Below, in pieces: positions 40,922 to 51,848 of a stretch of DNA of 64,000 nt. Source of the DNA: a virus; the IMG/VR virus record IMGVR_UViG_3300042887_002087, positions 1 through 64,000 of that record. One strand, 5' to 3'. Below the pieces are notes generated by a model. The model worked only from the letters and a program-made list of their open reading frames with translations, was not told where the DNA came from and did not search any database. The translations under genes were made by a program, and so were the position numbers. Numbering within the stretch: the stretch's first letter is position 1; the number at the start of each line of letters is the position of its first letter.

Positions 40922-43900
40922 TTACACTTTCTCCAATTTAAAATAAACAATATCACCATCTTGTAAATCTAAATCTTTCATCAATTTAGGTGATAGAGCA
41001 ATTCCATATTCTTTTTCATCCCTAATATTGTCAATTGGACCTCTAGCTATTGGTTTAGTTTTATCTGAACTATCTTGATGATTTACTGTTATATTTTTAT
41101 TTTTATTTGGATTTAGGAAAAGTGTTTTATAATCTGTTAATGTTTCATTAACATCCATTTTATCTAAAATAAATCTGGTTGAATAGAAATAATTTTTATC
41201 ACTAAATTGTCTAATATTACCCCAAGTAAACGCTGGATCTTGTTTAAAATTAGATTTAGTTATTAAAGACATACTATCTGTATCGTTCATTGAATAATTT
41301 GATTCTCCCATTCTAACCACCTGTGCTCTTAACCATTTATCTCCTTTATATTCAACTTGAACAATATATCTAAATTCATTAAATCCATTATATGGTATTC
41401 CATTTACGGTTACTCCCACATCGTCTAAAGTAACCTTTTCTCCCGGTACTTTCTTTTTATCAGGACCCATATCATATGTGTATTGACTACCATCGGCAGT
41501 GACAATAGATGCACTTGTTTCCGTAACTTTATCTGAACCATTAACCCTATTGATTGCCTTTTGTTGTAGTTTATCAAATAATGTTCTATAACTTGACATA
41601 AATGAATCTGTCAAATCTGGTAATGCCGTGTATGGCATTCTTGATCCTTTAAATTTGGTTACAATATTATTATTTCTAATTTCATGACCAACTTCAGTTA
41701 TCCAATATGTTCCTTTAAACATAGGGATATTTTTTAAATAGAAAAACATCGTAGGTTGTATCATAACATTACCCATACAAGTTATTTCACATGTGTATGC
41801 CGCTTGTCTATAATACTCATATAAACCAATATCAACATTATGTGATGATGAACCTGATTCACTTCTAGCTAAGTTTTCTAATACATAAAATGACTCTGTA
41901 GTATTTTTAATTGATGCCTGATCTAAACTAATACCTTTAAAAATACTTTGATTTTGATCTCCAAAACTTACTTCAAATGCAACTACTTTATTTGTTTTAG
42001 ATAAATCTCCTGTTTGAAATACTTTAGGTAAAGTAATCATAACTGGATTGTTATTGGTATTACCAATATTAAAACTATCGTCAGTAAATCTATATTTTTT
42101 ATTATCTGACATATCAGGTCTTGTCGAATTTTTACCTACATATTGTACAATAATTTTAGGTGATGATTCTTGATAATCAACTTCTAAGAATGTTCCAAAT
42201 ATATTTTGTGCTATTTTTTTGGATGGTGTTAATTTAGGTGTGTTTGAAAAATTTGTTCCATAGAAATTAATATAAGCTGGTAATGCCCTTAAATCAAAAC
42301 CCGTATCTTGTAATAATATTGATATTGAACTGAATAAATTTTGTTTAATGTTTTCGGGTTCTCCTAAATTAAGTAATCGTGCTATGTCTATATAATATTC
42401 ATTACCTATGTCTTTATTGGCCTTATCTAAAAATAAAAACTCTTCTAAAAGTGACCTTTGACCTATAGAATTTCCTGCAATCCATTTATCGTTCATAGAT
42501 TTAAAGAAATTATATAACTCAACCTTTAATGGTTTATTATTATAACCATCAAAAAAATCTATTTTACTTTTAGATTCTTCAATATTAAAAGATGAAAATT
42601 GAGGTATCAAAGTACTAAAGAATAATGACATTCTATTATTTAGACCTGTATTATTTTCACTATTAAAAATAATATTTTTATATAGATATTGTTGGAATGT
42701 ATATTTGTCTCGTGTTCCTCCATTTTTTATATATCCCGCATAAATGTATATTAACGATCTAAACATCAACACATTTGATTCACTTAGTTTAATATTATTA
42801 TCATCGAAGAAATCTAAATATTCATTATTATTACCAGTATCCGTTAGATTTAAATATGGTCCAACATATAATTGAATATATTTTGTATCTCCCGATTGTG
42901 CGGTCAAATCGTAAGTATCGTATTTAAATTTATCTGTTTTATTAATATCAATAAAACCATTAATTACATGTGGGTCTAACTCTTTTGGGTTTCCGATTGT
43001 TATGTTTATTAAATCATTATTTGATAATAATGAAGTTGTAATTGTTTTTAATTTTTCAGACTGTTTAATTTTTAAATTCTGAATTTGGGTATCGATATTA
43101 TCAGAATCACCATTTTTATCATATGAAAGGTTTACAATGTCTCTTAATACTTCTTGGAACTTACCGTATTTTGTTAAACTAAATGATTTATCGGAATAAT
43201 TTAAATTAACTTTTTCAGACGCAAAGTTTAAAAAGTGAGTTTCAAAATCTTCTAACATTTGTGGATTAAACGTTGCAATTAAATCAAATACCTTTTTGTT
43301 GTTACTACTTAAATTATAAAAATTACCTATTGTTCTATTATACTCTTCTGGTGAAAAAAATGTCTCATTACTATATTTGTTATTAATATACTCATCTTCC
43401 CAAATAATTCTAAAATTATTTTGTTCTTCTAACGCAAAAGAATTATCACTAAATGGTGTGTCATTATTTACTAATGATTGTTTTTTACCGTGATGTAAGT
43501 TACCACCTGTGGACGGTAATAAAGTATACCCATTATTTCCATTATTAACATATTGTGTCCAATAATTAATTTTGTTGGTTCCTCTACTATCGTATTTTTT
43601 TAATTTTAATTTTCCATTTGTAATTGCGGTTGTATAATTTTCAGTGGCACCACTTAGATATATGAAGAAACTATCGTTGTTTACTACATTATAAAAAACA
43701 TTATCATAATAAGGATGTATACCTACATCAGTATAACCACTAGTGTCACCAGTATATTTAACAGATTGAGTTTCCCCTGAATTAGTAAAAAATGTTAAGT
43801 TATTTTGATTATCAAAAAATTGTCTTCCGTTTATATTTGTTGTGGTTCCACCTGATAAAAATCCTTCTTTTAGAACAACATTTGAACTGTTTTTTTGAAC

Positions 43901-46732
43901 GTCTAATATATCTTTACCTTCTAATATATATTTTTTGTATCTGTGATAAATTGATCCCCATTTCAACATTAAAAAATAAGGAACATATTGTGACGTGCTA
44001 ATTTCTCTAAATAATGATGAAACCATTATAATTGATCCTTCATAATTTACATTATCATCTAAATCAACAAAAGGTAATGAATTTAAAAATAAATAAGCTG
44101 AAGCGGTATATCTACCGTTTGGTCCGTTGACATCTGTATCCATAAAATCCGCAAACAATTGTTTATGGAAATATGGGGTGTTTAATATGTTAGTTTTATT
44201 ATTATCAACATTAATTGGCATTGAAAATAAATTACTTGTATAACCCGATTTTACCCAAAATTTAGAGTCTTTTTTACCTGATATTAATCCTTGTGTTGTA
44301 TCGATTTCTAAAAACCCTTGATATGTAAAATTATCTACTCCAAATTTATCAACAGAGGTCCCATTAAGATTTAAATAACTTAAATATTTCGTTGAACTGA
44401 ATGGATATATGTTTGTCCTATAATCATCAACTCTATAATTTAATAAATTATTTTTTAATTTTGGGTATACTTCAACGTCATTAAATGTACGGATCGGAAA
44501 ATATTGTTTAATGGAATATGATTGTGAATAAAATGATTTTAAATAATCTGTTGTTGGTAAACTATCTAAATAATAATTATAACTCTCAAATGGTGCAATT
44601 TTCTGTAATTGTAATAAAAGATCAGTTTGACTTTTGATACTATCTTTTAATAATTTTCTTAGATTATTATCTCCTTTTACCGATTCTAATATATTTTGAA
44701 ATTCAATATTCGCCAATTCTTTAATTGTATCTTTATTAAATGTATCGACTAAATTATATGTTAATGCCCTTTCATAAATTTCATATACAAATGATGATGG
44801 TGTTTTATTTACATAAGGTAATATATTAGTAACTGAATTAGCCGTATTGATTTTCTTTATTTTATTAACATCAGTATCAGTTTCAAATTGTGTTTTATTT
44901 TTATCAACTCCACTCTCTTTATTTGTTAATGAATCCACTTTATTTGTTGATATTCCAATATATGTTTCAATAAACTCAACTTCAGGCCATCTAACCGGAT
45001 TATCCGAACCTAATCTAACATGAAAATCGGGGTCTCCAGGATAAATAATTGTATTTTCTTTACCTAAAATAGTTGATTTTAATTCCGGCCACGGATATAT
45101 CGACTCTCCTTTTGATTCTTTAGAAAATTCACCTACTACTTTTTTTCTTGTGTCCGCCTGATCAATTGCTCTTCTGTGTACGTCTTTCATTAAACGTATT
45201 AGAACTTCAGCATTGGCCAATATAACTGCAAAAATATTTCTAATTGTGGGTTCAAATCCAAAACCGTTCTTTTTATTACGAACAATTTCGTTCATTTTTT
45301 TCTCCACATCATTTTCCAATCTATTTCTTTGTTGTTCAAAACTTCTTCTAACGTCTCGAATATCATCGACTAATTTCTCAATTGCAACCGCAACAAATTT
45401 TTGGTCATCGGTTGTGGTATAACCACTTATTCCCTCTATTTTGTTAATACCTAAACTATTTTTTGAAAAAACAGAAGTTGTATTATTAATTAAAGATGGT
45501 TGTTGTGGTTTACTTGATAAAAAATTAGTAAACATTTGATTTTCATTTATTTTTTTATCATATAATTTTAATAAATTTTCTAATGTTCCATTACCATCAC
45601 CTATTACTTGTGTTGTTTTCTTTTTGTCCTCGTTATTAACATAAAAATATTGAACTATTGTACCGTTCGGTTGCTTGGAGTTTAATGAATTTACAGGAGT
45701 GTTAATTAAATTACTTGATGCCCACGATCTAACTGACTTTTCATATTCATCTATAGTTTCACCAAATTCTTTTGTGGCAGCAAATAATCTCATGTCAACC
45801 ACTTGATCAAATATTTGTTTTTCCAATAAAGAATCTAAATTAGATGCAATAGTTAAAATTTCTCTAACTGTTTTTACTGGAAAATCTTTTGGTATAAGTC
45901 CTTTTAATTTATATTCATTATAAACTGTCTTTAATATTTCGTACCCTCTTGAAGATTTTTTTAATTCTTCTTTTTCTAATCCTAAAGTTTCATTAAAACG
46001 AGTTGTTCGTGTTGACTCATTAGGAAAAAGATATGGGGCATTTAATATTCCTTGTAATGGAATATCGGACAACCACGCATATGTTGATCCAACGAATGTT
46101 GTACTAACTTCAAAATTACCACTAGATTCATTAAATTTACTTGTAAACTTAACTAAATGAAGTCTATATTTGATCGCTTTACCATAATAACCTTTTACCG
46201 TTAAATAAAATATTGGCCAAGGTATATGAAAGAATGCTTTATATGGTGAATTTTCAGGTGATTCAAATAATGTTTTACCTCTTACATCAATAAAATTTAT
46301 TCGAACTTGTGGTATCGCATTAAATCCTTTAATTTCTATTGAAATACTATCGATACCAAAGGACTGTCCAGTTTTATCTGATTGAAAAAATTCACCTGTT
46401 GGATTACCTTTATTATCTTTTTTTTCTTCTGTATTTAAAAATGAGTCAGTCCATGTTGTATCATAGTCTTGTCCGTCTCCATTTTTTAGAAAATTAAGGG
46501 TTCCACTTGCAATACTTGTTAATGTGTTAGTTTCATTATCTGATACTAAAATAGATCTTGGAACGATGTCCGCCTCTAAATTAACATACATGATTAACTT
46601 TTCCGCTTGTATGTTTCTTGGGTTTACATTTCCATCCGCGTCAACAGTTGAGTTTGGGTCAATATAAATTAAATTATTTTGATCAACTTTTACTTGTATA
46701 TCTTCAGTATTTGTTACGTTATTTTTCACCAT
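40922..46732 (-). CDS. Giant baseplate/hub protein (1936 aa)
   Basis: The N-terminus of this 1936-residue protein (KVDQNNLIYIDPNSTVDADG; LIMYVNLEADIVPRSILVSD) and the segment FFHIPWPIFYLTVKGYYGK are seen in large myovirus baseplate proteins. Residues about 1640-1720 (CMGNVMIQPTMFFYLKNIPM, then GTYWITEVGHEI, IVTKFKGSRMP) fit a hub/gp27-like beta-domain at the end of the tail tube. The last about 40 residues (YGIALSPKLMKDLDLQDGDI) look like a small beta-barrel seen in bacterial surface and injection-device proteins. It overlaps gp53 by 14 bp, so the 1588-residue protein, gp53 and this gene form one unit from the 51823-51830 box. Confidence 0.72.
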   Translation of the reverse strand: MVKNNVTNTEDIQVKVDQNNLIYIDPNSTVDADGNVNPRNIQAEKLIMYVNLEADIVPRSILVSDNETNTLTSIASGTLNFLKNGDGQDYDTTWTDSFLNTEEKKDNKGNPTGEFFQSDKTGQSFGIDSISIEIKGFNAIPQVRINFIDVRGKTLFESPENSPYKAFFHIPWPIFYLTVKGYYGKAIKYRLHLVKFTSKFNESSGNFEVSTTFVGSTYAWLSDIPLQGILNAPYLFPNESTRTTRFNETLGLEKEELKKSSRGYEILKTVYNEYKLKGLIPKDFPVKTVREILTIASNLDSLLEKQIFDQVVDMRLFAATKEFGETIDEYEKSVRSWASSNLINTPVNSLNSKQPNGTIVQYFYVNNEDKKKTTQVIGDGNGTLENLLKLYDKKINENQMFTNFLSSKPQQPSLINNTTSVFSKNSLGINKIEGISGYTTTDDQKFVAVAIEKLVDDIRDVRRSFEQQRNRLENDVEKKMNEIVRNKKNGFGFEPTIRNIFAVILANAEVLIRLMKDVHRRAIDQADTRKKVVGEFSKESKGESIYPWPELKSTILGKENTIIYPGDPDFHVRLGSDNPVRWPEVEFIETYIGISTNKVDSLTNKESGVDKNKTQFETDTDVNKIKKINTANSVTNILPYVNKTPSSFVYEIYERALTYNLVDTFNKDTIKELANIEFQNILESVKGDNNLRKLLKDSIKSQTDLLLQLQKIAPFESYNYYLDSLPTTDYLKSFYSQSYSIKQYFPIRTFNDVEVYPKLKNNLLNYRVDDYRTNIYPFSSTKYLSYLNLNGTSVDKFGVDNFTYQGFLEIDTTQGLISGKKDSKFWVKSGYTSNLFSMPINVDNNKTNILNTPYFHKQLFADFMDTDVNGPNGRYTASAYLFLNSLPFVDLDDNVNYEGSIIMVSSLFREISTSQYVPYFLMLKWGSIYHRYKKYILEGKDILDVQKNSSNVVLKEGFLSGGTTTNINGRQFFDNQNNLTFFTNSGETQSVKYTGDTSGYTDVGIHPYYDNVFYNVVNNDSFFIYLSGATENYTTAITNGKLKLKKYDSRGTNKINYWTQYVNNGNNGYTLLPSTGGNLHHGKKQSLVNNDTPFSDNSFALEEQNNFRIIWEDEYINNKYSNETFFSPEEYNRTIGNFYNLSSNNKKVFDLIATFNPQMLEDFETHFLNFASEKVNLNYSDKSFSLTKYGKFQEVLRDIVNLSYDKNGDSDNIDTQIQNLKIKQSEKLKTITTSLLSNNDLINITIGNPKELDPHVINGFIDINKTDKFKYDTYDLTAQSGDTKYIQLYVGPYLNLTDTGNNNEYLDFFDDNNIKLSESNVLMFRSLIYIYAGYIKNGGTRDKYTFQQYLYKNIIFNSENNTGLNNRMSLFFSTLIPQFSSFNIEESKSKIDFFDGYNNKPLKVELYNFFKSMNDKWIAGNSIGQRSLLEEFLFLDKANKDIGNEYYIDIARLLNLGEPENIKQNLFSSISILLQDTGFDLRALPAYINFYGTNFSNTPKLTPSKKIAQNIFGTFLEVDYQESSPKIIVQYVGKNSTRPDMSDNKKYRFTDDSFNIGNTNNNPVMITLPKVFQTGDLSKTNKVVAFEVSFGDQNQSIFKGISLDQASIKNTTESFYVLENLARSESGSSSHNVDIGLYEYYRQAAYTCEITCMGNVMIQPTMFFYLKNIPMFKGTYWITEVGHEIRNNNIVTKFKGSRMPYTALPDLTDSFMSSYRTLFDKLQQKAINRVNGSDKVTETSASIVTADGSQYTYDMGPDKKKVPGEKVTLDDVGVTVNGIPYNGFNEFRYIVQVEYKGDKWLRAQVVRMGESNYSMNDTDSMSLITKSNFKQDPAFTWGNIRQFSDKNYFYSTRFILDKMDVNETLTDYKTLFLNPNKNKNITVNHQDSSDKTKPIARGPIDNIRDEKEYGIALSPKLMKDLDLQDGDIVYFKLEKV

Positions 46733-47045
46733 AATATAGATTATACAATTCTACACCTCTTTTATAATCTTGTAAAGAGCTAATTAATGGGTACGGTATT
46801 CTTATGAAGAAATTATCTGGTATATCAAATTCTAAACTTCCCGCCTGTGGATTTGCTAACATAATTAACCATCCAAAAGTGGGTCCACCATAATATTCTT
46901 GTGACATTTTATCTAATCTGTCTTTACCTTTCTTAAATAAAATATATTTATCCGTTCCTTTAATTGGGATTTCAATTCCCGGTACAATTCTAAATGTACC
47001 ATCATCTATAAAAAACTGATACCTATCAAAATAATCCCTACTCAT
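46719..47045 (-). CDS. gp53: Baseplate wedge protein, gp53-like
   Basis: This 108-residue protein has the LysM-like core of gp53: KYILFKKGKDRLDKMSQEYY, then GGPTFGWLIMLANP, IPDNFFIRIPYPL. gp53 connects wedges to the hub in the baseplate. T4 gp53 is larger (196 residues), so only the core is present. It overlaps both neighbours (1588-residue gene by 4 bp, 1936-residue gene by 14 bp), consistent with coupled translation. Confidence 0.85.
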   Translation of the reverse strand: MSRDYFDRYQFFIDDGTFRIVPGIEIPIKGTDKYILFKKGKDRLDKMSQEYYGGPTFGWLIMLANPQAGSLEFDIPDNFFIRIPYPLISSLQDYKRGVELYNLYYGEK

Positions 47046-50000
47046 TTTCTATAATAGTTTAATTTATCTGTCACATTATTTGATGATCCGAATAACTTTT
47101 TAACTTCATCTATAATAGTTATTACAGTTTCTTCTGATTCTCCCATTGGTTCCAAATCAATCTTAATTTGTTTATCATTTTTACGAACAGGATCTTTACT
47201 AAATTTAATATTAATTTCCGATGGTTGGTATAGTGATTGATTTAATTTTTTAGTTATTCTGTCCAAAAGATCATTATCCGTTGTAGATAAAGTAGTTCCT
47301 ATTTTACTAACTATAGATGATTTATCATCGTAAAATAATACTCTTATAATGTCTTCAGCAATTTCAAATGTATATTGTATATTTAAAAAGTTAATTGAAG
47401 TATCTAATTTAGAATACATCTTTTCGGTATTCTTTTTTATATGTTCAATACAATCACTATAATTTGAATAGAAGCTTACTTTTCTTTGTTCGTCTGTTGT
47501 TCCGTCTAATTTATATATATTCTTTGTTACTTTTTCTTTTTCAATTTTAACATCTCTAGCGTATTTTGTAATAAAATTAACATTATCAATAGATTTAATT
47601 AATTCATTTCTATTATTTTCAAAATCTGTAATATTTTTAAATGTTGATAAATCAATCATTTTTGATGGTATTTGTTCTATCACATACGAGTGTAGAACAT
47701 TAGCAACATCATCTTTTATATTTAATGGAATGGTGTCCTCAAGTTTCAATATCTTTAAAATATAATACTTATCTGATAAGAAGTTAAGGTCATTTAAATA
47801 AGTTTTTAACGAATCGGCGGTGTGATTACATAGTGAAGGTAAACTAGAATTGTTAGGATATAATCCAAATAAATTTAAAGTTGTTGCCGCTCCACCGGTT
47901 TCCACATCATAAACATTTATTTTACGATAATCTTTATTAAAAACTAAATTTGTTAAATGTTTACCATATTTTGTTAGAGTACTATTATAAAAACTTTCAT
48001 ATGAGACAAAATATTGACTTGTATTTTTATAAAGATTATCAATAACGGTCGTATAATCTAATGCCGATCCATCTATCAAAGCACCAATATATTGTCCTTC
48101 AGATACGTTATTTTTACTAGGACTATCTTTTAGTAATGTTGGTGGAAATAATTTATCGTTTAAACCTTGTATGAATTCTTTTGTAAATTCATTTGCATCC
48201 ATACCTCCTATTTTTGTATTAGTAGATTCAGATCTTTCGTCGTACATTTCAGTATTTGCGTAGAAATTTGACGATAACGCATTTTGTAATCTTTCAATAG
48301 GTCTTTCTAAACCTTGTCCACCTAAGAAATTCAATTGTATTGTTACAGTTGCAATCATAGGTTGTATTCCAATACCTTCAGAATTCAAATCCCATACGTT
48401 TTCTTCAAATTGAATATTAAGATCTCTAATAACAACTTTTGAATTATAGAAATCACCAACTCTTAACACACAAACAGGTGGGGGTCCAAATGTTGTATTT
48501 CTCGCATTTATATCGGAATCATCAGATGATCCTTTTATTGGTATTGTGTTGCCTGGTCTTAAACATTGTTGTAAAAACGTCAATCGTGAGTTCAAACCTT
48601 CAGGAGTCATTGAGTGAAATCCAGGATGAAAATATCTTAATTTTTCTTTTAATGAACTATAAATCATTGGAGACGTTTCTTCTAATTTCTTAAAATAAAA
48701 CTCTTCAGATAATGTTTTCATTATGATTCTTTTCATCAAATCAATAGGTGGTTTAGTTTTGTTAGTACTAACATTACCCGTAGGTGACATTCTTATACTA
48801 GACACGTTTGAAGGTCCATCTACATTCGTTTTAGTATCGTAATCGATTGATACTGTAGATTGTCTACATCCATATGATAATGGTGAAAATCGGTTTAAAT
48901 TTGGAGTTTCATACGTTACTCTACCACAGTCAACATTATCTACGTTTTTTTTCTTTCCGTAATTAATTGTTCTAAAAATTATAGACTTATCTAAACCATC
49001 AAAACCTAAATCTAAGTTTAAGGTATAATTAACTTCAATTGGAAACACTTCGAATCCTGGTGAAAACTCTTTCGATGTTACGTTTTTAAACTCCCACTTA
49101 TCTTTTATAAATGGGTTTAATGTTTCTATAACATATTTAACAATAGAATGTGATCTCCTCATAGATAAGTTATAATCACTAACATCATCTCCTGTAGCTG
49201 AAGTTGTAGATCCAATTAAAACAACAATGTCACTATTTATATTTTTATTTTCTATATTTGTTTTTAATTTTTTAATTGCCGCTTTAAAACTATCAAAGTT
49301 TGTTTGTTGATTTTCAAAAACTTTTAATAAATCATCTTTAACATTTTGAATTGATTGTGTCGATTCTGGTCCGCTTATATTATCTTTTCCAAATACATTA
49401 ACTAAATCTGTTTTTTTATTTTGACTAATAATAGTGATTAATGCGGTCTCTAATCGAGCCAATGCAGTTTGTTGATTTGTTGTTCCACTTAAACTTTGGG
49501 CAATATCATTATAATTCTGAATTGATTTAAAACTTGTTCCACTATCACTATCTGGATCTGAATTAGGGAATATTAATTTTACCTTTAATGATTCATTTTT
49601 CTTATTAGCATCGTTTGTTGAACTTCCTTCAGGATTATTCCCCACTATAGTCGGAACAGCATCTTTTAATCGATTAATGTCATTTGGATTTTTATTGGTG
49701 TTTAAATAATTCTGTATTGCAGTAATATCATCTTCATTTAAATTTGCGTATGTTCTTATTAAACTATAAAAATCAATATCTTTTGCTCCCGCAAAAAATG
49801 AATTAATATAATCATCCGCCTGTTCATCGTTTAAATTTTTAAAATGTTCTCTAACAAGTAAATTCATAATACTTGGGTGATCCACAACAATTTTAAAATT
49901 TAATGTTCCACTTCTTTCAGTATTTTGATATGTATAAATTGGTTCGGGTCTACCTAAAAACGTATTAGATTCCCATTTAGCACTATTTTGTTCAGATACT

Positions 50001-51808
50001 TTTAAATCATATGGTGGAAACCACATTACTCTACCTCCGTTAGGTCCTCTTTCTGAGAAAGGTAAATCATTTACTGTATAACCTGGTAATGTTGATGAAC
50101 CCCATGCTAAATTTTCAATTGACAACATATACTTTTTAGCATAAAAATTTTTCTCTCCTCTAACAATATTTGTTGAACCTGGAAATTCAGGGTTAGTCGT
50201 TCCGTCCGACATAGGAGCCATATTCAAATTCCATGTATCTGACATAACACTTCCATCAAAACGTCTTATACCTTTTCTTCTAAATGGTGTTTCTTTTCCC
50301 TTATAATATGGTTTATCTTCCGTTTCCTTATAAAATGGCATTGTATTACCATAATTAAAATATGGTCTATCTTTAGTCCATACTCTTGCATATTCAACAC
50401 CTATATCTCTACCTGAATTATCTATATATTTTACACCTGAACCTCTTGATATTAATGTGTCTCCATCTTTAAAATATCTACTTGTTTGATCAATAACGTG
50501 ACCGATATGTGCTAAAGAATCTCCACCATTTTGTGGTTTTGAATCTAATATTTGTTGAGTAACTTCTAAAATTGAATCTGGTCTAAATTTATATCTTGTA
50601 GATAAATCTTCATTAATATTTTGTAAATTTACACCTTTGGTTGTTCCATTTTTACTAGCCCATGTTAATTTACCACCTATTTTACCTCCCTGTGTAATAT
50701 TTTTATTACTATGAAAAAGTTCAGCAGCAATTGTATCAAACATTAATGAAAGATAATAACTACTTCTTATTGGTCTACCACTAAATAAATCGGTAGTGGC
50801 GTTTTTAACATTATTTGCTCTATCATCTCCAATATATGCAGCTCCGGCTGGTGCCTCAACACCTAATATACTTTTAACACCTTGAGCAACCATACTCGGT
50901 ATTCTACCTAATCCGGTTGACATTTGAGATCTTGCACCTGTTGTATAGTTAGGAGCATAAGCGTTGAAACTTAATAAATCAAATAATCTATACTTTGTGG
51001 CATCTCCCATATTTTCAATTAATATGTCGGACGGTTTTCTTGTTGGTAAAGGTCTTCTTTGAATACCTACAATTGAACCTAATACCCCCGTTAAATCTTG
51101 CCATACTTTAGTCCCCGTAGAAACGTCTGTAGGTCTTACATTAATGGGTGCTCTTGGGTTTGTTAAGTAATCTCCAGGTATTGTACTAAACGGTAATTGT
51201 GTTCCCGCCACGGTACCTAAAAAATCAATTCCTTTACCTAATATACTTCTAGATGCGGTAATTTTTTCATTACCCTCAATTAAAGGTTGTTTACCTCTAA
51301 TAATGTTTATTAGTGTGTTAGTATTACCTAATAATGCTTCTCCTATTTTATTTTTAGCAACCGTTGCGGTATATAAATTTTGATTAATTCTTGCTAAAAC
51401 AGGACCATTACTATTGGTTCTAATATTATGTGCTGCAAACTTAAATAATTCGGATTCTGTATCATAACTTCTAGTGGCCATAATACTAATCAAATTTTCG
51501 TCCGTCTTTACAAAATATGGATATAAATTTAAATTTGCTCTTCTTGGTAAATCTGCTATTGTTTCTTTAATGAAATATTCCGTTGGTTTAAAAATATTAG
51601 ATTTTTGAGGAACCAAAAGATCATTCTTTCTATTGTCGTCGACTTGAGGAAGTAATAGATTTGGACTGTCTCCTAATGTTTGAATACTATAATCATCACT
51701 TTTAAAGGTTTTAGGAGACGGACTTCTTCCGTAAACAGGATCTAAGGTCCTATTTAACATTCTATCTCTAATGTCCTTAGTAGCGTCAAAACTTAAGTAT
51801 TTTGGCAT
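47042..51808 (-). CDS. Giant baseplate protein with OmpA-like segment (1588 aa)
   Basis: The region around residue 560-640 (YMLSIENLAWGSS, GRVMWFPPYDLKV, GRPEPIYTYQNTERSGTL, NFKIVVDHPSIMN) is a signature of baseplate/tube-linking proteins of large Bacteroidota-type myoviruses. Residues about 855-900 (IVVLIGSTTSATGDDVSDYN, LSMRRSHSIVKYVIETL) resemble an OmpA-like peptidoglycan-binding motif (N..LS..R...V..Y). Residues about 1125-1210 contain a tube-like region (LRVGDFYNSKVVIRDLNIQF, IQLNFLGGQGLERP). It probably forms part of the central baseplate or tube and may contact the cell wall. Late box 14 nt upstream. Confidence 0.75.
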   Translation of the reverse strand: MPKYLSFDATKDIRDRMLNRTLDPVYGRSPSPKTFKSDDYSIQTLGDSPNLLLPQVDDNRKNDLLVPQKSNIFKPTEYFIKETIADLPRRANLNLYPYFVKTDENLISIMATRSYDTESELFKFAAHNIRTNSNGPVLARINQNLYTATVAKNKIGEALLGNTNTLINIIRGKQPLIEGNEKITASRSILGKGIDFLGTVAGTQLPFSTIPGDYLTNPRAPINVRPTDVSTGTKVWQDLTGVLGSIVGIQRRPLPTRKPSDILIENMGDATKYRLFDLLSFNAYAPNYTTGARSQMSTGLGRIPSMVAQGVKSILGVEAPAGAAYIGDDRANNVKNATTDLFSGRPIRSSYYLSLMFDTIAAELFHSNKNITQGGKIGGKLTWASKNGTTKGVNLQNINEDLSTRYKFRPDSILEVTQQILDSKPQNGGDSLAHIGHVIDQTSRYFKDGDTLISRGSGVKYIDNSGRDIGVEYARVWTKDRPYFNYGNTMPFYKETEDKPYYKGKETPFRRKGIRRFDGSVMSDTWNLNMAPMSDGTTNPEFPGSTNIVRGEKNFYAKKYMLSIENLAWGSSTLPGYTVNDLPFSERGPNGGRVMWFPPYDLKVSEQNSAKWESNTFLGRPEPIYTYQNTERSGTLNFKIVVDHPSIMNLLVREHFKNLNDEQADDYINSFFAGAKDIDFYSLIRTYANLNEDDITAIQNYLNTNKNPNDINRLKDAVPTIVGNNPEGSSTNDANKKNESLKVKLIFPNSDPDSDSGTSFKSIQNYNDIAQSLSGTTNQQTALARLETALITIISQNKKTDLVNVFGKDNISGPESTQSIQNVKDDLLKVFENQQTNFDSFKAAIKKLKTNIENKNINSDIVVLIGSTTSATGDDVSDYNLSMRRSHSIVKYVIETLNPFIKDKWEFKNVTSKEFSPGFEVFPIEVNYTLNLDLGFDGLDKSIIFRTINYGKKKNVDNVDCGRVTYETPNLNRFSPLSYGCRQSTVSIDYDTKTNVDGPSNVSSIRMSPTGNVSTNKTKPPIDLMKRIIMKTLSEEFYFKKLEETSPMIYSSLKEKLRYFHPGFHSMTPEGLNSRLTFLQQCLRPGNTIPIKGSSDDSDINARNTTFGPPPVCVLRVGDFYNSKVVIRDLNIQFEENVWDLNSEGIGIQPMIATVTIQLNFLGGQGLERPIERLQNALSSNFYANTEMYDERSESTNTKIGGMDANEFTKEFIQGLNDKLFPPTLLKDSPSKNNVSEGQYIGALIDGSALDYTTVIDNLYKNTSQYFVSYESFYNSTLTKYGKHLTNLVFNKDYRKINVYDVETGGAATTLNLFGLYPNNSSLPSLCNHTADSLKTYLNDLNFLSDKYYILKILKLEDTIPLNIKDDVANVLHSYVIEQIPSKMIDLSTFKNITDFENNRNELIKSIDNVNFITKYARDVKIEKEKVTKNIYKLDGTTDEQRKVSFYSNYSDCIEHIKKNTEKMYSKLDTSINFLNIQYTFEIAEDIIRVLFYDDKSSIVSKIGTTLSTTDNDLLDRITKKLNQSLYQPSEINIKFSKDPVRKNDKQIKIDLEPMGESEETVITIIDEVKKLFGSSNNVTDKLNYYRK

Positions 51809-51822
51809 TATCTTCTTTTATC

Positions 51823-51830
51823 TATAAATA
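51823..51830 (-). promoter_or_regulatory. Late-type promoter box for the 1588-aa/gp53/1936-aa operon
   Basis: A perfect TATTTATA on the sense strand, 14 nt before the ATG at 51808. Confidence 0.6.
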
Positions 51831-51848
51831 GATAATATATGATTTTAA

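Noticed and set aside
40879-40959. Longer form of the 67-residue protein
   Set aside because: It would cover the late box and the 3' end of the 1936-residue gene.
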